Part shown: in pieces, positions 1-13,448 of the stretch
Position numbering within the stretch: the stretch's first letter is position 1
Layout: the number at the start of each line of letters is the position of its first letter
Origin: Panax quinquefolius
Lineage: Eukaryota; Streptophyta; Magnoliopsida; Apiales; Araliaceae
DNA length: 64,000 nt
Direction of reading: 5' to 3'
Assembly: GCA_020205615.1 (NCBI GenBank)
Contig: CM035162.1
Span: forward strand, 33,072,479 to 33,136,478
Notes under the pieces: generated by a model
The model's database searches: none
What the model was told of the DNA's origin: nothing
The model's input: the letters and a program-made list of their open reading frames with translations, nothing else
Position numbers and translations under genes: made by a program

Positions 1-3000
1 CACAAAATTATAATACAAATGAGAGTAGTCATCAAGTGGTGACAACAAGCGTGGAGGGAATCAACAGCCGATATGGTAACCACTTTTGTGGTAATCGTGG
101 CCAAAACAATAAGAATGGACATTTCAAGAAGAGGAGATTCAACAATGATGGAAAGACGCCAAGACCAAAGACCCGTTGTTAAGGAAGGAGAAAGACCACC
201 CATCATATGCTTCAAATGCGAGAAGAGGGACACATCATCCGAATCGCGCTATGCCATCCAAAGCATGTTATAATTGTGGAAGAGAAGGTCACTTAGCTCG
301 ATTTTTTATTGCCATCAAGACAAATTCAACTAGGATGGAGGCACCAAAGGTCATTCCCCAAAAAGTCAAACCCCAGAGAAGGTAAGGGAGAGCGTTTGTT
401 GTGACCTCCCAGAGAGCAAGGAACCCGAATGAGGTCATCACTGTAAGCTTATCATAAACTCTAATGAAGTCTATACTTTATTTGATACCCGTTCTACCCA
501 TTCTTTTATTTCTCCTACTTGCGCCATCGATTAAATTTGACCCGAGAAATTAGACTTCGACTTATCTGTGGAAACTCCGCTGGGAGAAACCTTCATTACA
601 TCCATCGCTTATAAGTCTTGTTTGGTTCAAATCAGCACTCTCACATTACCCGTCGATCTTATTTCATTAAAAATACTTGCATTTGACGTGATTCTGTGGA
701 TTGATCGTTAACTACTTATCATGCAAAAATTGATTGTTTTCGTAAGGTCATAGCTTTCATATTCCTAATCAACCTATTATGCTAATTCAAACGACCAAAC
801 CATTAAAATCAATCACGGCCATCTCAAGCCATAAAGCTATTCGCTTATTTAAAAAACGGATGTCAAGCTTTCTTAGCTCATGTCACGATTTAAACAAAAA
901 TACGCCGCTTTTGAACGATATTTCTATTGTTAATAAATTTCCCGACGATTCCCTCAAGAACTTCCCCTCGCCTACCCCAGAGCGTGAAATTGAATTTTGT
1001 ATCGACTTGAACCCCAGATAAAACCTATTTCCAAAGCCCCATATCGAATGGCTCCTATGAACTTCGTGAGTTAAAGACCCAACCGCAGGAATTGTTAGAC
1101 ATTGGCTTTATTCGGCCCTAGTACTTCTCCTCGGGGTGCTCCCTGCTCTATTCGTGAAGAAGAAAGATGGGAGTATGCGACTTTGTATTGATTATCTGGA
1201 GTCAATCATGTCACCATCAAAAATAGGTATCCATTGCCACGTATTGATGACCCGCTTTAACCAACTTGTAAGGAGCCAAATTCTTTTCAAAGATCGATCT
1301 TCGCTCGGATATCACCAATTGAAGATTAGAATCACCGACATTCCAAAGACGGCTTTCGTAACTCTAAGACGGCATTATGAATTCCTAGTCATGTCCTTTC
1401 GATCGACTAATGCCCCGCCGCCTTCATGGATATGATGAACCGAGTATTCAAGGAATATTTAGATCACTTTGTGGTCGTCTTTTATGATGACATCCTTATT
1501 TATTCCAAAAGCCGTGAAGATCATGAGCAACACTTGAGGTCGACACTCCAAAAGCTTCGTGAATATAAGCTTTATGCCAAGTCAAGAAATGCGAGTTCGT
1601 CAAGAAGTAGCATTCCTTGGGCACGTGGTATCAAGTCATGGAATATCCGCTGACCCAACAAAGATCAAGCTATTCAAAGCCGGGAACAACCTAAATCAAA
1701 TGACCAAGCACGTAGCTTTCTTGCTTTAATTGGTTATTATCGGAGATTCGTGGAAGGATTTTCTCGAATCGCTACTCCATCGACTCAAACCGACTCAAAA
1801 AATACAAAGTTCTATTGGAGCGAAGAATGTGAGAAGAGTTTTCAAGAACTCAAGAGGAGACTTATTTCAAGACTGCTCGACAATACCATCCGCCTGAGGG
1901 ATTTGTCATCTACAAGTGATGCTTCTAGCAAAGGGTTGGGATGTGTTCTCATGCAACATGGAAAAGTTATAGTTTATGCCTCGCGACAACTCAAAGAATA
2001 TGAGAGGAATTATCCTACTCATGATCCGGAGTTGGCAAACCATTGTCTCTTTGCACTTAAAATTTGGAGGCATTACTCAGATGGGGAGAAAGTGGAGATC
2101 TTTACTTGATCATAAAAGCCTCAAATATTTCTTCACTCAAAAGGAACTCAACACGCGACAACGACGCTGGCTTGAACTATTGAAAGATTATGATCATACC
2201 ATCCAATACCATCCCCGAAAAGTTTAACGTGGTAGCCGACGATCGAAGTAGAAGATCATATGCAAGCACGAAAAGCGTTATTGTCAACGCAAAGGCCCAT
2301 TTTGTGTGACTTGCAAAGGATGGAGATAGAGTTAAAGACCTGTGGACGACGTGATGATGATAGTAATATACGAAAGTAGAACCGATTTTAATCGATAAAG
2401 TTAAAGTCGCTTTCAAGCTATGCACTGGAGCCGATGCGCGATGAGGAAGAAAGTGCAAGAGGGTGCTACGCCTAAGCAAGAATCGATGAAGAAGGAATAC
2501 TTCGAGTCAACTCCTGCACTTTGTGTTCCTAACGACTCGATTTAAAGTATAATATCATGATGGAGGCGCACAACACACCATTTGCAATCCATCTCGGGAG
2601 TACCAAATGTATCATGATATTCGCCATACATTTTGGTGGAGCAATATGAAGAGAGAGATAATATGTTTATCTCAAGGTGTCTAACTTGTCAACGAAGTTA
2701 AAAGCGAGCATCAAGTACCAAAAGGTCCATTGCAACCACTTGAAATTCCGTAATGGAAGTGGGAGCACATTACCATGGATTTCAAGCATCGGCCTTCCTA
2801 AGGTTTTCAAGGCATCGATGCGATTTGGGTCATTGTTGATAGATCGACCAAGTTCCGCTTCATTTCTTACCGATACGAGAAACTTATACACTTGAACGCC
2901 TCGTCAGATGTATATAAACGAGATTGTAAGATCGCATGGTATGCTTAAGATCCATAGTTTTCGATCGAGACCCAAGATTCACTTCACGATTTTGGGTTAG

Positions 3001-3859
3001 TTTGCAAAAAGCTATGGGCATGATTTCACGATTTAGCTCAAGATATCATCCTCGATGGACGGACAATCTGGAGAGGACTATTCAAACTCTCAAGATCTAT
3101 TAAGACTCGTGGTCCTTGATTTCAAGGGAGTGGGACAAGTTCTTACCATCGTGGAGTTTTCCTACAACAACAGCTTATCAAGCAAGTATCGCATGGCTCC
3201 ATTCAAGCCAGATGGAAGAAAGTGTCGCTTCCAAAGATGCCGGGATGAGGTGGGTGAAGCAACGTTGTTGGGACCCGAGTTGGTACGTATGACTACTTAA
3301 AAAGATTCAAACGATCCGACAACGATAAAAACCTCACAAAATCGATAAAAGAGTTATGCCGATCTTCATCGAAAGGACGTGGAATTCGATATAGAGATCA
3401 TGTGTTGTTAAGAGTCGCTTCCATGGAAAGGAGTTACAAGATTTGGAAAGAGAGGAAAACTTAATCCTCGATTCATCTGGCCCATTTTTAATCCTCGATC
3501 GAGTAGGAATCGTGGCCTATAGACTCGCTTTTACCGCCAAATATGTCTCGTGTTCATAACGCTTTTCACATATCCATGTTACGTAAATATGTGAAAGACC
3601 CCAACCATATTATTGAAGTTAGAACCGGATTTAAATAGCGGAAGATTTGACGTATTAAGAGGTTCCTGCTCAAATTTTGATAAGAAGGAACATATTCTAC
3701 GCCCAAGGTTATACCTCAAGTCAAAGTTTCATGGAGGAACCACGATGTCGAGGAAATGACTGGGAGTTAGAATCAAATGAAATCAAGGTATCCTTACCTC
3801 TTCGACATACCGTGTACGCATTCTAATTTCGAGGGCTTAAATTTCATAAGAAGGGAGGT
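1..3859 (+). pseudogene. Ty3/gypsy (Tekay/Del-like) internal region, copy A, 5'-truncated by window edge
   Basis: This is a retrotransposon polyprotein region whose reading frame is broken many times. In order it shows a gag zinc knuckle (CYNCGREGHLARF, 266-304); a protease active-site region near 484-492, where the expected D-T/S-G reads D-T-R; an RT start with LFVKKKDGS (about 1150); the RT catalytic box as FYDD (1480-1491) where the family has F/YxDD; an RNase H segment containing SDAS and [10 protein letters not shown] (about 1910-2010); an integrase zinc-binding and core region (about 2650-3000); and an integrase C-terminal/chromodomain-like tail (about 3480-3800). The left edge matches the middle of gag in copy B (about 7207). 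It ends in a purine tract directly before the LTR at 3860. No open frame spans more than one domain, so it is inactive as sequenced. The domain order is direct evidence; the Tekay/Del assignment is inferred from the long LTRs, primer site and tail. Confidence 0.9.
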
Positions 3860-4587
3860 CAGAAGACCCCAAATTTTTATAAATAAAGATGAATTTTCTA
3901 TAAATATTATTTTGAATATTATGGAATAATTTGATATAATGTTATAGTTGTGGGTAATATTTATAAATTTTGCAAAATATGCAAGTGGTTATATTATATT
4001 CGATTGGTCTGGGAATATTCTTGTTTAGCAGGAATATTCGCATAACTACTACTCAATCATTGGTGGACCCCATAATGTAATTATCATTTGATCGAGAAAA
4101 CGACAAAAAATATTTTATTAAAATAACTATGAAGTTTTACCGTTGATATCGCTGAACTACTCTAAGAGTAAAAGTACAAAGAATACGGTGGTCGCATAAG
4201 AAAGCACACCAGATCGATTATCGATGCTTATGTGAGAAGTCACCTTTGATTCCATTATTATCGATTAATAATATGAATTATTATAATGATAATGACGCTT
4301 TTGTTTTATTCGTATTATTAACGTAATAAAATGTAAACATCTTTTTATATAAAATGTAATACTTTATTAAAGTTATTCTATAAATAAAATATATTATATT
4401 TTATTACGATATTTTGTATATGTTTGATAAGTGTTGTTGCATAAGGTTTCAGATAGTAAAATGTTTTTATATAAATAGAATATATTATATTTTATTTAAA
4501 AGATTTTGCTTTTAAATATGGACCGCCGATTAAAGTAAATCAACTGGACCGCTCATGGATTAATTACTACTATGCATTCTATTTTCC

Positions 4588-4595
4588 TATAAATA
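4588..4595 (+). promoter_or_regulatory. LTR TATA box
   Basis: TATAAATA is followed by AGCTCATTCCTTCATTATT and then a GA-rich leader. The same arrangement recurs in the other plus-strand LTRs (11808, 33548, 42280, 48702 and 56205), so it is the conserved retrotransposon core promoter. Transcription would be expected to begin about 30 bases downstream. Confidence 0.7.
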
Positions 4596-4844
4596 AGCTC
4601 ATTCCTTCATTATTTTCTTATTTAATTCACCGAAACTCTAGAGAGAGAAACTATAGAGAGAAAGAAGAAAAGTATTCTCGCTACTTCACTTCGCCAATAT
4701 TCAGCTTCTTCTAAGGTAGGGAATATTATTTGTTGTACCCGTAAGGGGTGTTATTCTTTTGTATTCATGAAGAGAACTTCTTTTGTTATTCCATTCTTAT
4801 TTATTCTCATTGAATAACTCGAATAACGCTTAGATCCCCTATAC

Positions 4845-5160
4845 GGTAATCTTCCCTATACTTGGTCTTCTATTCTTCTTCTTTATTCCATTCTTCTATT
4901 ATTCTCGCTGAACATCTCGCTCTGTGTGTGTTTTACACCGACCGGTTCCGCCTTTTTTATTATTCTCGCTGGAACATCCTCGCTCTGTGTGTTTTACACC
5001 CGACCGGTTCCGCTTTTTTATCATTCTCGTTGAATATCCTATCTCGTGTGTTTTACACCGGATCCGGGTTCCATCTTTATTATTCTCGTTGAACATCCCG
5101 CTTGCGTGAATTTCACCGACCGTTCCGTTATTTATTATTCTCGTTGAATAACTCGCCTAT
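4845..5160 (+). repeat. LTR leader minisatellite, about 55-65 bp unit
   Basis: Five or so imperfect units of about 55-65 bp, each with TTATTATTCTCG(T/C)TG, AACATC and GTGTTTTACACC, lie just downstream of the TATA box and leader. Equivalent arrays occur in the other LTRs with different copy number and different cores; in several of those the core is CACATGCATG. Confidence 0.75.
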
Positions 5161-6257
5161 GCGGGTACTATCGCATGCACGGTGATTTCTTTTGTTATTC
5201 CATTCTTTATTATACCCAAATAAGTTAAAACTTTGACTTCTATACTCCATGAAATTAGTAGAATATCCTCGATATTTCATGCTTTCATCCAAAGATCTTT
5301 TCATGGAAATATTCTTCCGATCATTCTTGAATTTTACTCTACAAAGCAAAGATCATGTCGACAATTGATGTTATTAGTTCCTAATAACTTAATTTTGAAC
5401 TTGTTTTATTGAATTTTTATATCATTGTCATCATCCTCATGTTTATATTTTTTTTAAAGTCATCTCGTATTCAGAGTAGAGTATGGATGGACTTGGTATG
5501 ATTATGACTGTGGATTATTCTTGTGTAATCACGACCGTAATGTTACAAATGATGTGGTAAAAGTCCTCAAAGGGTCAGAGAGCATCGATGGATGCTTGTT
5601 GGCATGATCATGACTATTAATGAATACACAACTATTCTCGCCCAGAAAAGTGTGAATAATTGTGGTCGTGATACTAAAGAATATCCTCGTCAGAAAAGTG
5701 TGGGTGATTCGATGATGTGGATTATTTATTAAAGTCGAGTCTCAAATTTATAACAAAGTTGATGAAAAACCTTTAAATCATAAAAGATAGTAGATTTTAT
5801 TTTCTACTGACTCTTTTAATGGATCGCTTGTTTCCGCAGCTTAAACTTGATGTTTATTATATTTTATCGCTTTAACAATGTCAAGGCTATTGATAATTTA
5901 TTTCGCATTATCTTAGTCATAATATTTCATCGGGCTAGTTGAGCTCACCTTTCTTTCACCGTTTCTTCGTGAAATGAGAACATAGCCGGGACTAGCTCTG
6001 GGAACAGAGTAATGGTCCGAGGATAAGATTAGTAGTCCCTCACTATTCGCGTGAAATAAAGGTGATAATAATTGTAATGAGGACTCCTTTTTGAGTTTGT
6101 ATAATATCTAGTAGACATTATTTGTATTCAAACTCACAGCTTATGTCGATCAGATTGCATACCTACGCTTATATTAGTAAGTCAGATTTAAATTGCACTA
6201 CGTATCCGACTACCCAAGAGATGGGTGATGTATACCTAATTTTGGGGGCGCCACAAT

Positions 6258-6269
6258 TGGTATCGTAGC
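6258..6269 (+). other. Primer binding site of copy B
   Basis: TGGTATCGTAGC lies two bases after the LTR end. It matches TGGTATCAGAGC, the sequence complementary to the 3' end of plant initiator Met-tRNA, apart from the middle bases. It marks the start of the internal region. Confidence 0.75.
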
Positions 6270-6439
6270 TAGGATACGATCCCCGCTAAGATGTGAGAAT
6301 AGTACTAGAGGGGAGAGACGGGAATACCTTCGCTAGTATGACCTACCTAAGTTTACGTGCTATTTTATTGGTTTCATCAAAATATAAAGATAATTGTTAT
6401 ACGTCAATTAATCTTTTGTTTTGTAGGGCAAGATCTCAA

Positions 6440-7610
6440 AATGACATCCGAGAATGTTGAGAATAAGAATGGAGCACAAGCGATCGCTGATTCACCACAT
6501 ATCAATAATCGTGATAATGTGCATCGTGAAGGCTTATAATCCTCATGCAAACAATAACACCGACCAAATGATGAATGATCAAATGTTCAGAGGTTTTATG
6601 CAATTTATGCAACAAAGAAAGTAGAGCGACGACTCGCCCAAAACGTAGGTGGAAACACGAAACTCTCTGCTGGTCACCGCTAAACAATTCAAGGAGCCGG
6701 GACCACCGGAGTTTAGGGAGAGCAAAACCACTTTCGCGGAAGCATGGATAAAGCAGATTACCAAGATATTTGATGTCTGGGATGCTCGAGGAGCAAAAGG
6801 TTCCTTTTCACGCTTTTACGTCAAGCGCGGAGAGGCAGACATCGGTGGGAATTCCAGAAAACGACTCAACTCATTCAGATCAAGATATCTCTGGGAGAAG
6901 TTCCAGAGTCGTTTCAACGACAAATACTTTCCCGAAAGTATTCGCCACACGAAGGAGGTGGAGTTTATCAAGTCGAACAAAACAATATGACCGTGTCGCA
7001 ATACGAGGCAAAATTTTATGAGTTATCACGGCCAGGCCCCACTTGGTGGATAATGAAGAGAGAATGGCGCTAATGTTTTTAAGAGGTTTGAAGTCGAGAT
7101 ACGCCAACATCTTATTTCTCATAAACCGTGGTTTGTATTCGATGTTGTAAATAGGGCTCGCTTAGTGGAGCGCGATAACGAGTCAACGCAACTAAAAAGA
7201 GAGCAAACGGCAAAAATTATAATACCAAATGAGAGTAGTCATCAAGTGGTGACAACAAGCGTGGAGGGAATCAACAAAGCGAGATATGTAGAACCACTTT
7301 GTGGTAATCGTACAAAACAATAAGAATGGACATTTCAAGAAACGGAGATTCAACAATGATGGAAAGACGCCAAAGACCAAAGACCGTTGTTAAGGAAGGA
7401 GAAAGACCACCTATCATATGCTTCAAATGCGAGAAGAGGGACACATCATCCGAATCGTGCTACGCCATCCAAAGCATGTTATAATTGTGGAAGAGAAGGT
7501 CACTTAGCTCGATTTTATTTGCCATCAAGACAAATTCAACTAGGATGGAGGCACCAAAGGTCGCCCCGTAAAAGTCAAACCCAGAAGGTAAGGGAGAGCG
7601 CTTTGTTGTG
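6440..7610 (+). pseudogene. gag, copy B
   Basis: The ATG at 6440 opens a frame beginning MTSENVENKNGAQ that is interrupted within about 35 codons. The retrotransposon gag (capsid) domain follows with the pattern AWIKQITKIFDV (about 6745-6780) and a W-E-K-F-x-x-x-F-N-D-K-Y-F-P stretch (about 6893-6935), then a zinc knuckle CYNCGREGHLARF (7477-7515). The gag protein packages element RNA. Several 1-2 base indels break the frame (for example between 6540 and 6650, and near 6830 and 6975), so no full-length product is possible as sequenced. It matches copy A where the two overlap, and copy C. Confidence 0.85.
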
Positions 7611-10600
7611 ACTCTCCCAGAGAGCAAGGAACCCGAATGAGGTCATCACGTAAGCTTATCATAAACTCTAATGAAGTCTATACTTTATTTGATACCTGCT
7701 TCTACCCATTCTTTTATTTCTCCTACTTAAGGCCATCGATTAAATTTGACCGAGAAATTAGACTTCGACTTATCTGTGGAAACTCCGCTGAGAGAAACCT
7801 TCATTACATCCATCGCTTATAAGTCTTGTTTGGTTCAAATCGCAGATTCTCACATTACCCGTCCGATCTTATTTCATTAAAAAAAATACTTGATTTGACG
7901 TGATTCTGTGGATTGATCGTTAACTACTTATCATGCAAAAATTGATTGTTTTTTCGTAAGGTGTTAGCTTTCATATTCCTAATCAACCTATTATGCTAAT
8001 TCAAACGACCAAACCATTAAAATCAATCACGGCCATCTCAAGCCATAAAGCTATTCGCTTATTGAAAAAACGGATGTCAAGCTTTCTTAGCTCATGTCAC
8101 GATTTAAAAAAATACGCCGCTTTTGAGCGATATTTCTATTGTTAATAAATTTCCGACGTATTCTCAAGAACTTCCCCGCCTACCCCAGAGCGTGAAATTG
8201 AATTTTGTATCGACTTTGAACCCCAGACAAAACCTATTTCCAAAGCCCCATATCGAATGGCTCCTATTGAACTTCGTGGAGTTAAAGACCCAACCGCAGG
8301 AATTGTTAGACATCGGGCTTTATTCGCCCTAGTACTTCTCCTCGGGGTGCTCCCTGCTCTATTCGTGAAGAAGAAAGATGGGAGTATGCGACTTTGTATT
8401 GATTATCTGGAGTCAATCATGTCACCATCAAAAATAGGTATCCATCGCCACGATTGATGACCCGTTGAATGGCTTGTAAGGAGCCAAATTCTTTTCAAAG
8501 ATCGATCTTCGCTCCTGATATCACCAATTGAAGATTAGAATCACCGACATTCCAAAGACGGCCGTAACTCCTAAGACGGCATTATGAATTCCTAGTCATG
8601 TCCTTTCGATCGACTAATGCCCCGCCGCTTTCATGGATATGATGAACCGAGTATTCAAGGAATATTTAGATCACTTTGTGGTCGCCTTTATTGATGACAT
8701 CCTTATTTATTCCAAAAGCCGGAAGATCATGAGCAACACTTGAGGTCGACACTCCAAAAGCTTCGTGAATATAAGCTTTATGCCAAGTCAAGAAATGCGA
8801 AGTTCGTCAAGAAGTAGCATTCCTTGGGCACGCGGTATCAAGTCATGGAATATCCGCTGACCCAACAAAGATCAAGCTATTCAAAGTCGGGAACAACCTA
8901 AATCAAAGGACCGGCACGTAGCTTTCTTGCTTAGCCGGTTATTATCTGAGATTCGTGGAAGGATTTTCTAATCGCTACTCCATCGACTCACCGACTCAAA
9001 AAAAATACAAAGTTCTATTGAGCGAAGAATGTGAGAAGAGTTTTCAAGAAACTCAAGAGAGACTTATTTCAAAGACTGCTCGACAATACCATCCGCCTGA
9101 GGGATTTGTCATCTACAAATGATGCTTCGCAAAGGGTGGGATGTGTTCTCATGCAACATGGAAAAGTTATAGTTTATGCCTCGCGACAACTCAAAGAATA
9201 TGAGAGGAATTATCCTACTCATGATCCGGAGTTGGCAACCGTTGTCTTTTGCACTTAAAATTTGGAGGCATTACTTCAGATGGGAGAAAGTGGAAATCTT
9301 TACTTGATCATAAAAGCCTCAAATATTTCTTCACTCAAAAGGAACTCAACACGCGACAACGACGCTGGCTTGAACTATTGAAAGATTATGATCATACCAT
9401 CCAATACCATCCTCGAAAAGCGAACGTGGTAGTAGCCGACGATCGAGTAAGATCATATGCAAGCACGAAAAGCGTTATTGTCAACGCAAAGGCCCATTTT
9501 GTGTGACTTGCAAAGGATGGAGATAGAGTTAAAGACCTGTGGACGATGTGATGATAGCTTAATATACGAAAGTAGAACCGACTTTAATCGATAAAGTTAA
9601 AGTCGCCAAGCTACTGCACTGGAGCCGATGCGATGAGGAAGAAAGTGCAAGAGGGTGCTACGCTTTAAGCAAGAATCGATGAAGAAGGAATACTTTGAGT
9701 CAACTCCTGCACTTTCAGGTTCCTAACGACCTCGATTTAAAGTATAATATCATGATGGAGGCGCACAACACACCATTTGCAATCCATCTCGGGAGTACCA
9801 AATGTATCATGATATTCGCCATACATTTTGGTGGAGCAATATGAAGAGAGAGATAAATACTGTTTATCTCAAGGTGTCTAACTTGTCAACGAAGTTAAAG
9901 TTTGAGCATCAAGTACCAAAAGGTCCATCAGAACCACTTGAAATTCCGTAATGGAAGTGGGAGCACATTACCATGGATTTCAAGCACGGCCTTCCTAAGG
10001 TTTCTCAAGGCATTGATGCGATTTGGGTCATTGTTGATAGATCGACCAAGTCCGCTTCATTTTTACCGATACGAGAAACTTATACACTTGAACGCCTTGT
10101 CAGATGTATATATAAACGAGATTGTAAGATCGCATGGTATGCCTAAGATCCATAGTTTTCGATCGAGACCCAAGATTCACTTCACGATTTTGGGTTAGTT
10201 TGCAAAAAAGCTATGGGCACAGATTTCACGATTTAGCTTTCAAGATATCATCCTCGCATGGACGGACAATCTGGAGAGGACTATTCAAACTCTCAAGATC
10301 TATTAAGACTCGTGGTCCTTGATTTCAAGGGGAGTTGGGACAAGTTCTTACCATTGGTGGAGTTTTCCTACAACAACAGCTTATCAAGCAAGTATCGCAT
10401 GGCTCCATTCAAGCGCCAGATGGAAGAAAGTGTCGCTTCCAAAGATGCCGGGATGAGGTGGGTGAAGCAACGTTGTTGGGACCGAGTTGGTACGTATGAC
10501 TACTCACTTTTAAAAGATTCAAACGATCCGACAACGATAAAAAACCTCACAAAATTCGATAAAAGAGTTATGCCGATCTTCATCGAAAGGACGGGAATTC

Positions 10601-11063
10601 GATATAGAGATCATGTGTTGTTAAGAGTCGCTTCCATGGAAAGGAGTTACAAGATTTGGAAAGAGAGGAAAACTTAATCCTCGATTCATCTGGTCCATTT
10701 TTAATCCTCGATCGAGTAGGAACTGTGGCCTATAGACTCGCTTTTACCGCCAAATATGTCTCGTGTTCATAACGCTTTTCACATATCCATGTTACGTAAA
10801 TATGTGAAAGACCCCAACCATATTATCGAAGTTAGAACTGGATTTAAATAATGGAAGATTTGACGTATGAAGAGGTTCCCTGCTCAAATTTTGATAAGAA
10901 GGAACATATTCTACGCCCAAGGTTATACCTCAAGTCAAAGTTTTGTGGAGGAACCAATATGTCGAGGAAATGACTGGGAGTTAGAATCAAATGAAATCAA
11001 GGTATCCTTACCTCTTCGACATACTGTGTGTACGCATTCTAATTTCGAGGGCTTAAATTTCAT
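7611..11063 (+). pseudogene. pol (protease-RT-RNaseH-integrase), copy B
   Basis: Continuous homology to a gypsy polyprotein is split across all three plus frames. Domains seen: a degraded protease site (LFDT, about 7685-7700); an RT start with LFVKKKDGSMRL (about 8362); an intact RT catalytic box FIDD (8687-8698); RNase H with [20 protein letters not shown] (about 9175-9235); the integrase core with WVIVDRS (about 10020-10050); and an integrase C-terminus with a chromodomain-like tail (about 10700-11040). The order PR-RT-RH-INT is that of Ty3/gypsy, not copia. The longest open piece is 139 codons (10258-10677), so the enzyme set is inactive. Many differences from copy A are single-base indels. 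Confidence 0.9.
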
Positions 11064-11074
11064 AAGAAGGGAGG
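11064..11074 (+). other. Polypurine tract of copy B
   Basis: AAGAAGGGAGG lies one base before the 3' LTR. This is where plus-strand DNA synthesis is primed in LTR elements. The same tract is seen before the LTRs at 3860, 13564 and 55165. Confidence 0.75.
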
Positions 11075-11075
11075 T

Positions 11076-13448
11076 TGTAAGACCCTCAACTTTTATAAAT
11101 AAAGATGAATTTTCTATAAATATTATTTTTGAATATTATGGAATAATTTGATATAATGTTATAGTTGTGGGTAATATTTATAAATTTTGCAAAATATGCA
11201 AGTGGTTATATTATATTCGATGGGTCTGGGAATATTTGGTTTAGCAGGAATATTCGATAACTACCAAATCATGGTGGACCCCACATAATGTAATTATCAT
11301 TTGATCGAGAAAACGCACAAAAATATTTTATTAAAAAATAACTATGGAAGTTTTACCGCTGATATCGCTTGAACTACCGGTAGTAAAAGTACAAAGAATA
11401 CGTGTGGTTGCATAAGAAACACACCAGATTGATTATCGATGCTTATGTGAGAAGTCACCGCTTTGATTCCATTATTTTCGATTAATAATATGAATTATTA
11501 TAATGATAATGATTTTGTTTTATTCGTATTATTAACGTAATAAAAATGTAAACATCTTTTATATATAAAATGTAATACTTTATTAAAGTTATTCTATAAA
11601 TAAAATATATTATATTTTATTATGCATAATGTTTGCATATAGTGTTTTTGCATATAGTGTTGCATAAAGGTTTGTATAGTAAAATGTTTTTATATAAATA
11701 GAATATATTATATTTTATTTAAAAGATTTTGCTTTTAAATATGGACCGCCGATTAAAGTAAATCAATCTGACCGCTCATGGATTAATTACTATGCATTCT
11801 ATTTTCCTATAAATAAGCTCATTCCTTCATTATTTTCTTTAATTCACCAAACTCTAGAGAGAGAAACTATGTAGAGAAAGAAGAAAAGTATTTCGCTACT
11901 TCACTTTGCCAATATTCAGCTTCTTCTAAGGTAGGAATATTATTTGTTGTATTCGTAAGGGTGTTATTCTTTTGTATTCATGAAGAGAACTTCTTTTGTT
12001 ATTCCATTCTTATTTATTCTCGTTGAATAACTCAGATACGCTTAATCCCCTATACTTGGTGATCTTCTTCTTTATTCCATTCTTCTATTATTCTCATTGA
12101 ACATCCTCGCTCAGTGTTTTACACCGACCGACCGGTTCCGCTTTTTATTATTCTCGTTGGAACATCCCGCTCGTGTGTTTTACACCGACCGGTTCCGCTT
12201 TTTTATCATTCGTTGAATATCCCTATCGTGTGTTTTACACCGGACCGGGTTCCATCTTTATTATTCTCGTTGAACATCCCCGCTTGCGTGAATTGAACAC
12301 CCGACCGGTTCCGATTATTTATTATTCGTTTGAATAACTCGCTTCTGCGTAGGCCTATCGCATGCATGGTGATTTCTTTTGTTATTCCATTCTTTATTAT
12401 ACCCAAATTGGTTAAAACTTTGACTTCTATACTCCATGAAATTAGTAGAATATCCTCGATATTCATGCTTCATCCAAAGATCTTTTCATGGAAATATTCT
12501 TCTCGATCATTCTTGAATTTTACTCTACAAAGCAAAGATCATGTCGACAATTTGATGTTATTAGTTCCCTAATAACTTAATTTTGAACTTGTTTTATTGA
12601 ATTCTTATATCATTGTCATCATCCTCATGTTTATATTTTTTTTAAAGTCATCTCGTGGCTCTGTAGAGTATGGATGGACTTGGTATGATTACGACTGTGA
12701 TTATTATTCTTGTAATCACGACCGTAATGTTACAAATGATGTGGTAAAAGTCCTCAAAGGGGTCAGAAGTGCATCGATGGACGCTTGTTGGTACGATCAT
12801 GACTATTAATGAATACACAACTATTCTCGCCCGTAGAAAGGTGAATAATTGTGGTCGCGATACTAAAAAGAATATCCTCGTCAGAAAAGTGTGGGGGTGA
12901 TTCGATGATGTGGATTATTTATTAAAGTCGAGTCTCAAACTATAATAAGTTGATGAAAAACCTTTAAATCATAAAAGATAGTAGATTTTATTTTCTACTG
13001 ACTCTTTTAATGGATTGCTTGTTCACCGCAGCTTAAACTTGATGTTTATTATATTTTATCGCTTTAACAATGTCAAGGCTATTGATAATTTATTCTCGCA
13101 TTATCTTAGTCATAATATTTCATCGGGCTAGTTGAGCTCACCCTTTCTTTCATCGTTTTCTTCGTGAAATGAGAACATAGCCGGGATTTAGCCTGGGAAC
13201 CGAGTAATGGTCCAGAGGATAAGATTAGTAGTCCTCACTATTCGTGAAATAAAGGTGATAATAATTGTAATGAGGACCTTTCGACATTATTTGTATTCAA
13301 GTTTGTATAATATCTAGTAGACATTATTTGTATTCAAATCACAGCTTATGTCGATTGTATACCTATACGCTTATATTAGTAAGTTGTATTTAAATTTGCA
13401 CTATGTATCCGACTACCCAAGATCGGGTGATGTATACCTAATTTTGGT
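11076..13448 (+). repeat. 3' LTR of copy B (subfamily 1), 3' end truncated
   Basis: It begins TGTAAGACCCTC directly after the polypurine tract and stays collinear with the LTR at 3860-6255: TATA box at 11808-11815, leader minisatellite about 12060-12350, TAGTTGAGCTCACC block near 13129. It stops at ATTTTGG (13448), lacking the usual GGGCGCCACA terminus, and runs directly into 3' internal sequence of a different element. A short internal duplication (CATTATTTGTATTCAA, near 13284 and 13322) is not seen in its partner. Confidence 0.88.
11808..11815 (+). promoter_or_regulatory. LTR TATA box
   Basis: TATAAATA in the same context as the LTR at 3860 (CTATTTTCC before, AGCTCATTCC after). Confidence 0.7.

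Larger units (their letters stand above)
3860..6255 (+). repeat. LTR shared by internal copies A and B (subfamily 1)
   Basis: This LTR of about 2.4 kb lies between the 3' end of copy A and the primer site of copy B. Its start is degenerate (CAGAAGACCCC where the other copies have TGTAAGACCC). Its end is GGGGGCGCCACA, matching the ends of the other LTRs. It contains a TATA box (4588-4595), a downstream tandem repeat (about 4880-5160) and the block around 5936 (CTAGTTGAGCTCACC) found in every LTR of the window. It is highly similar over its full length to the LTR at 11076-13448. One LTR serving two internal regions implies a tandem produced by LTR-LTR recombination, or an assembly join. Confidence 0.88.
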
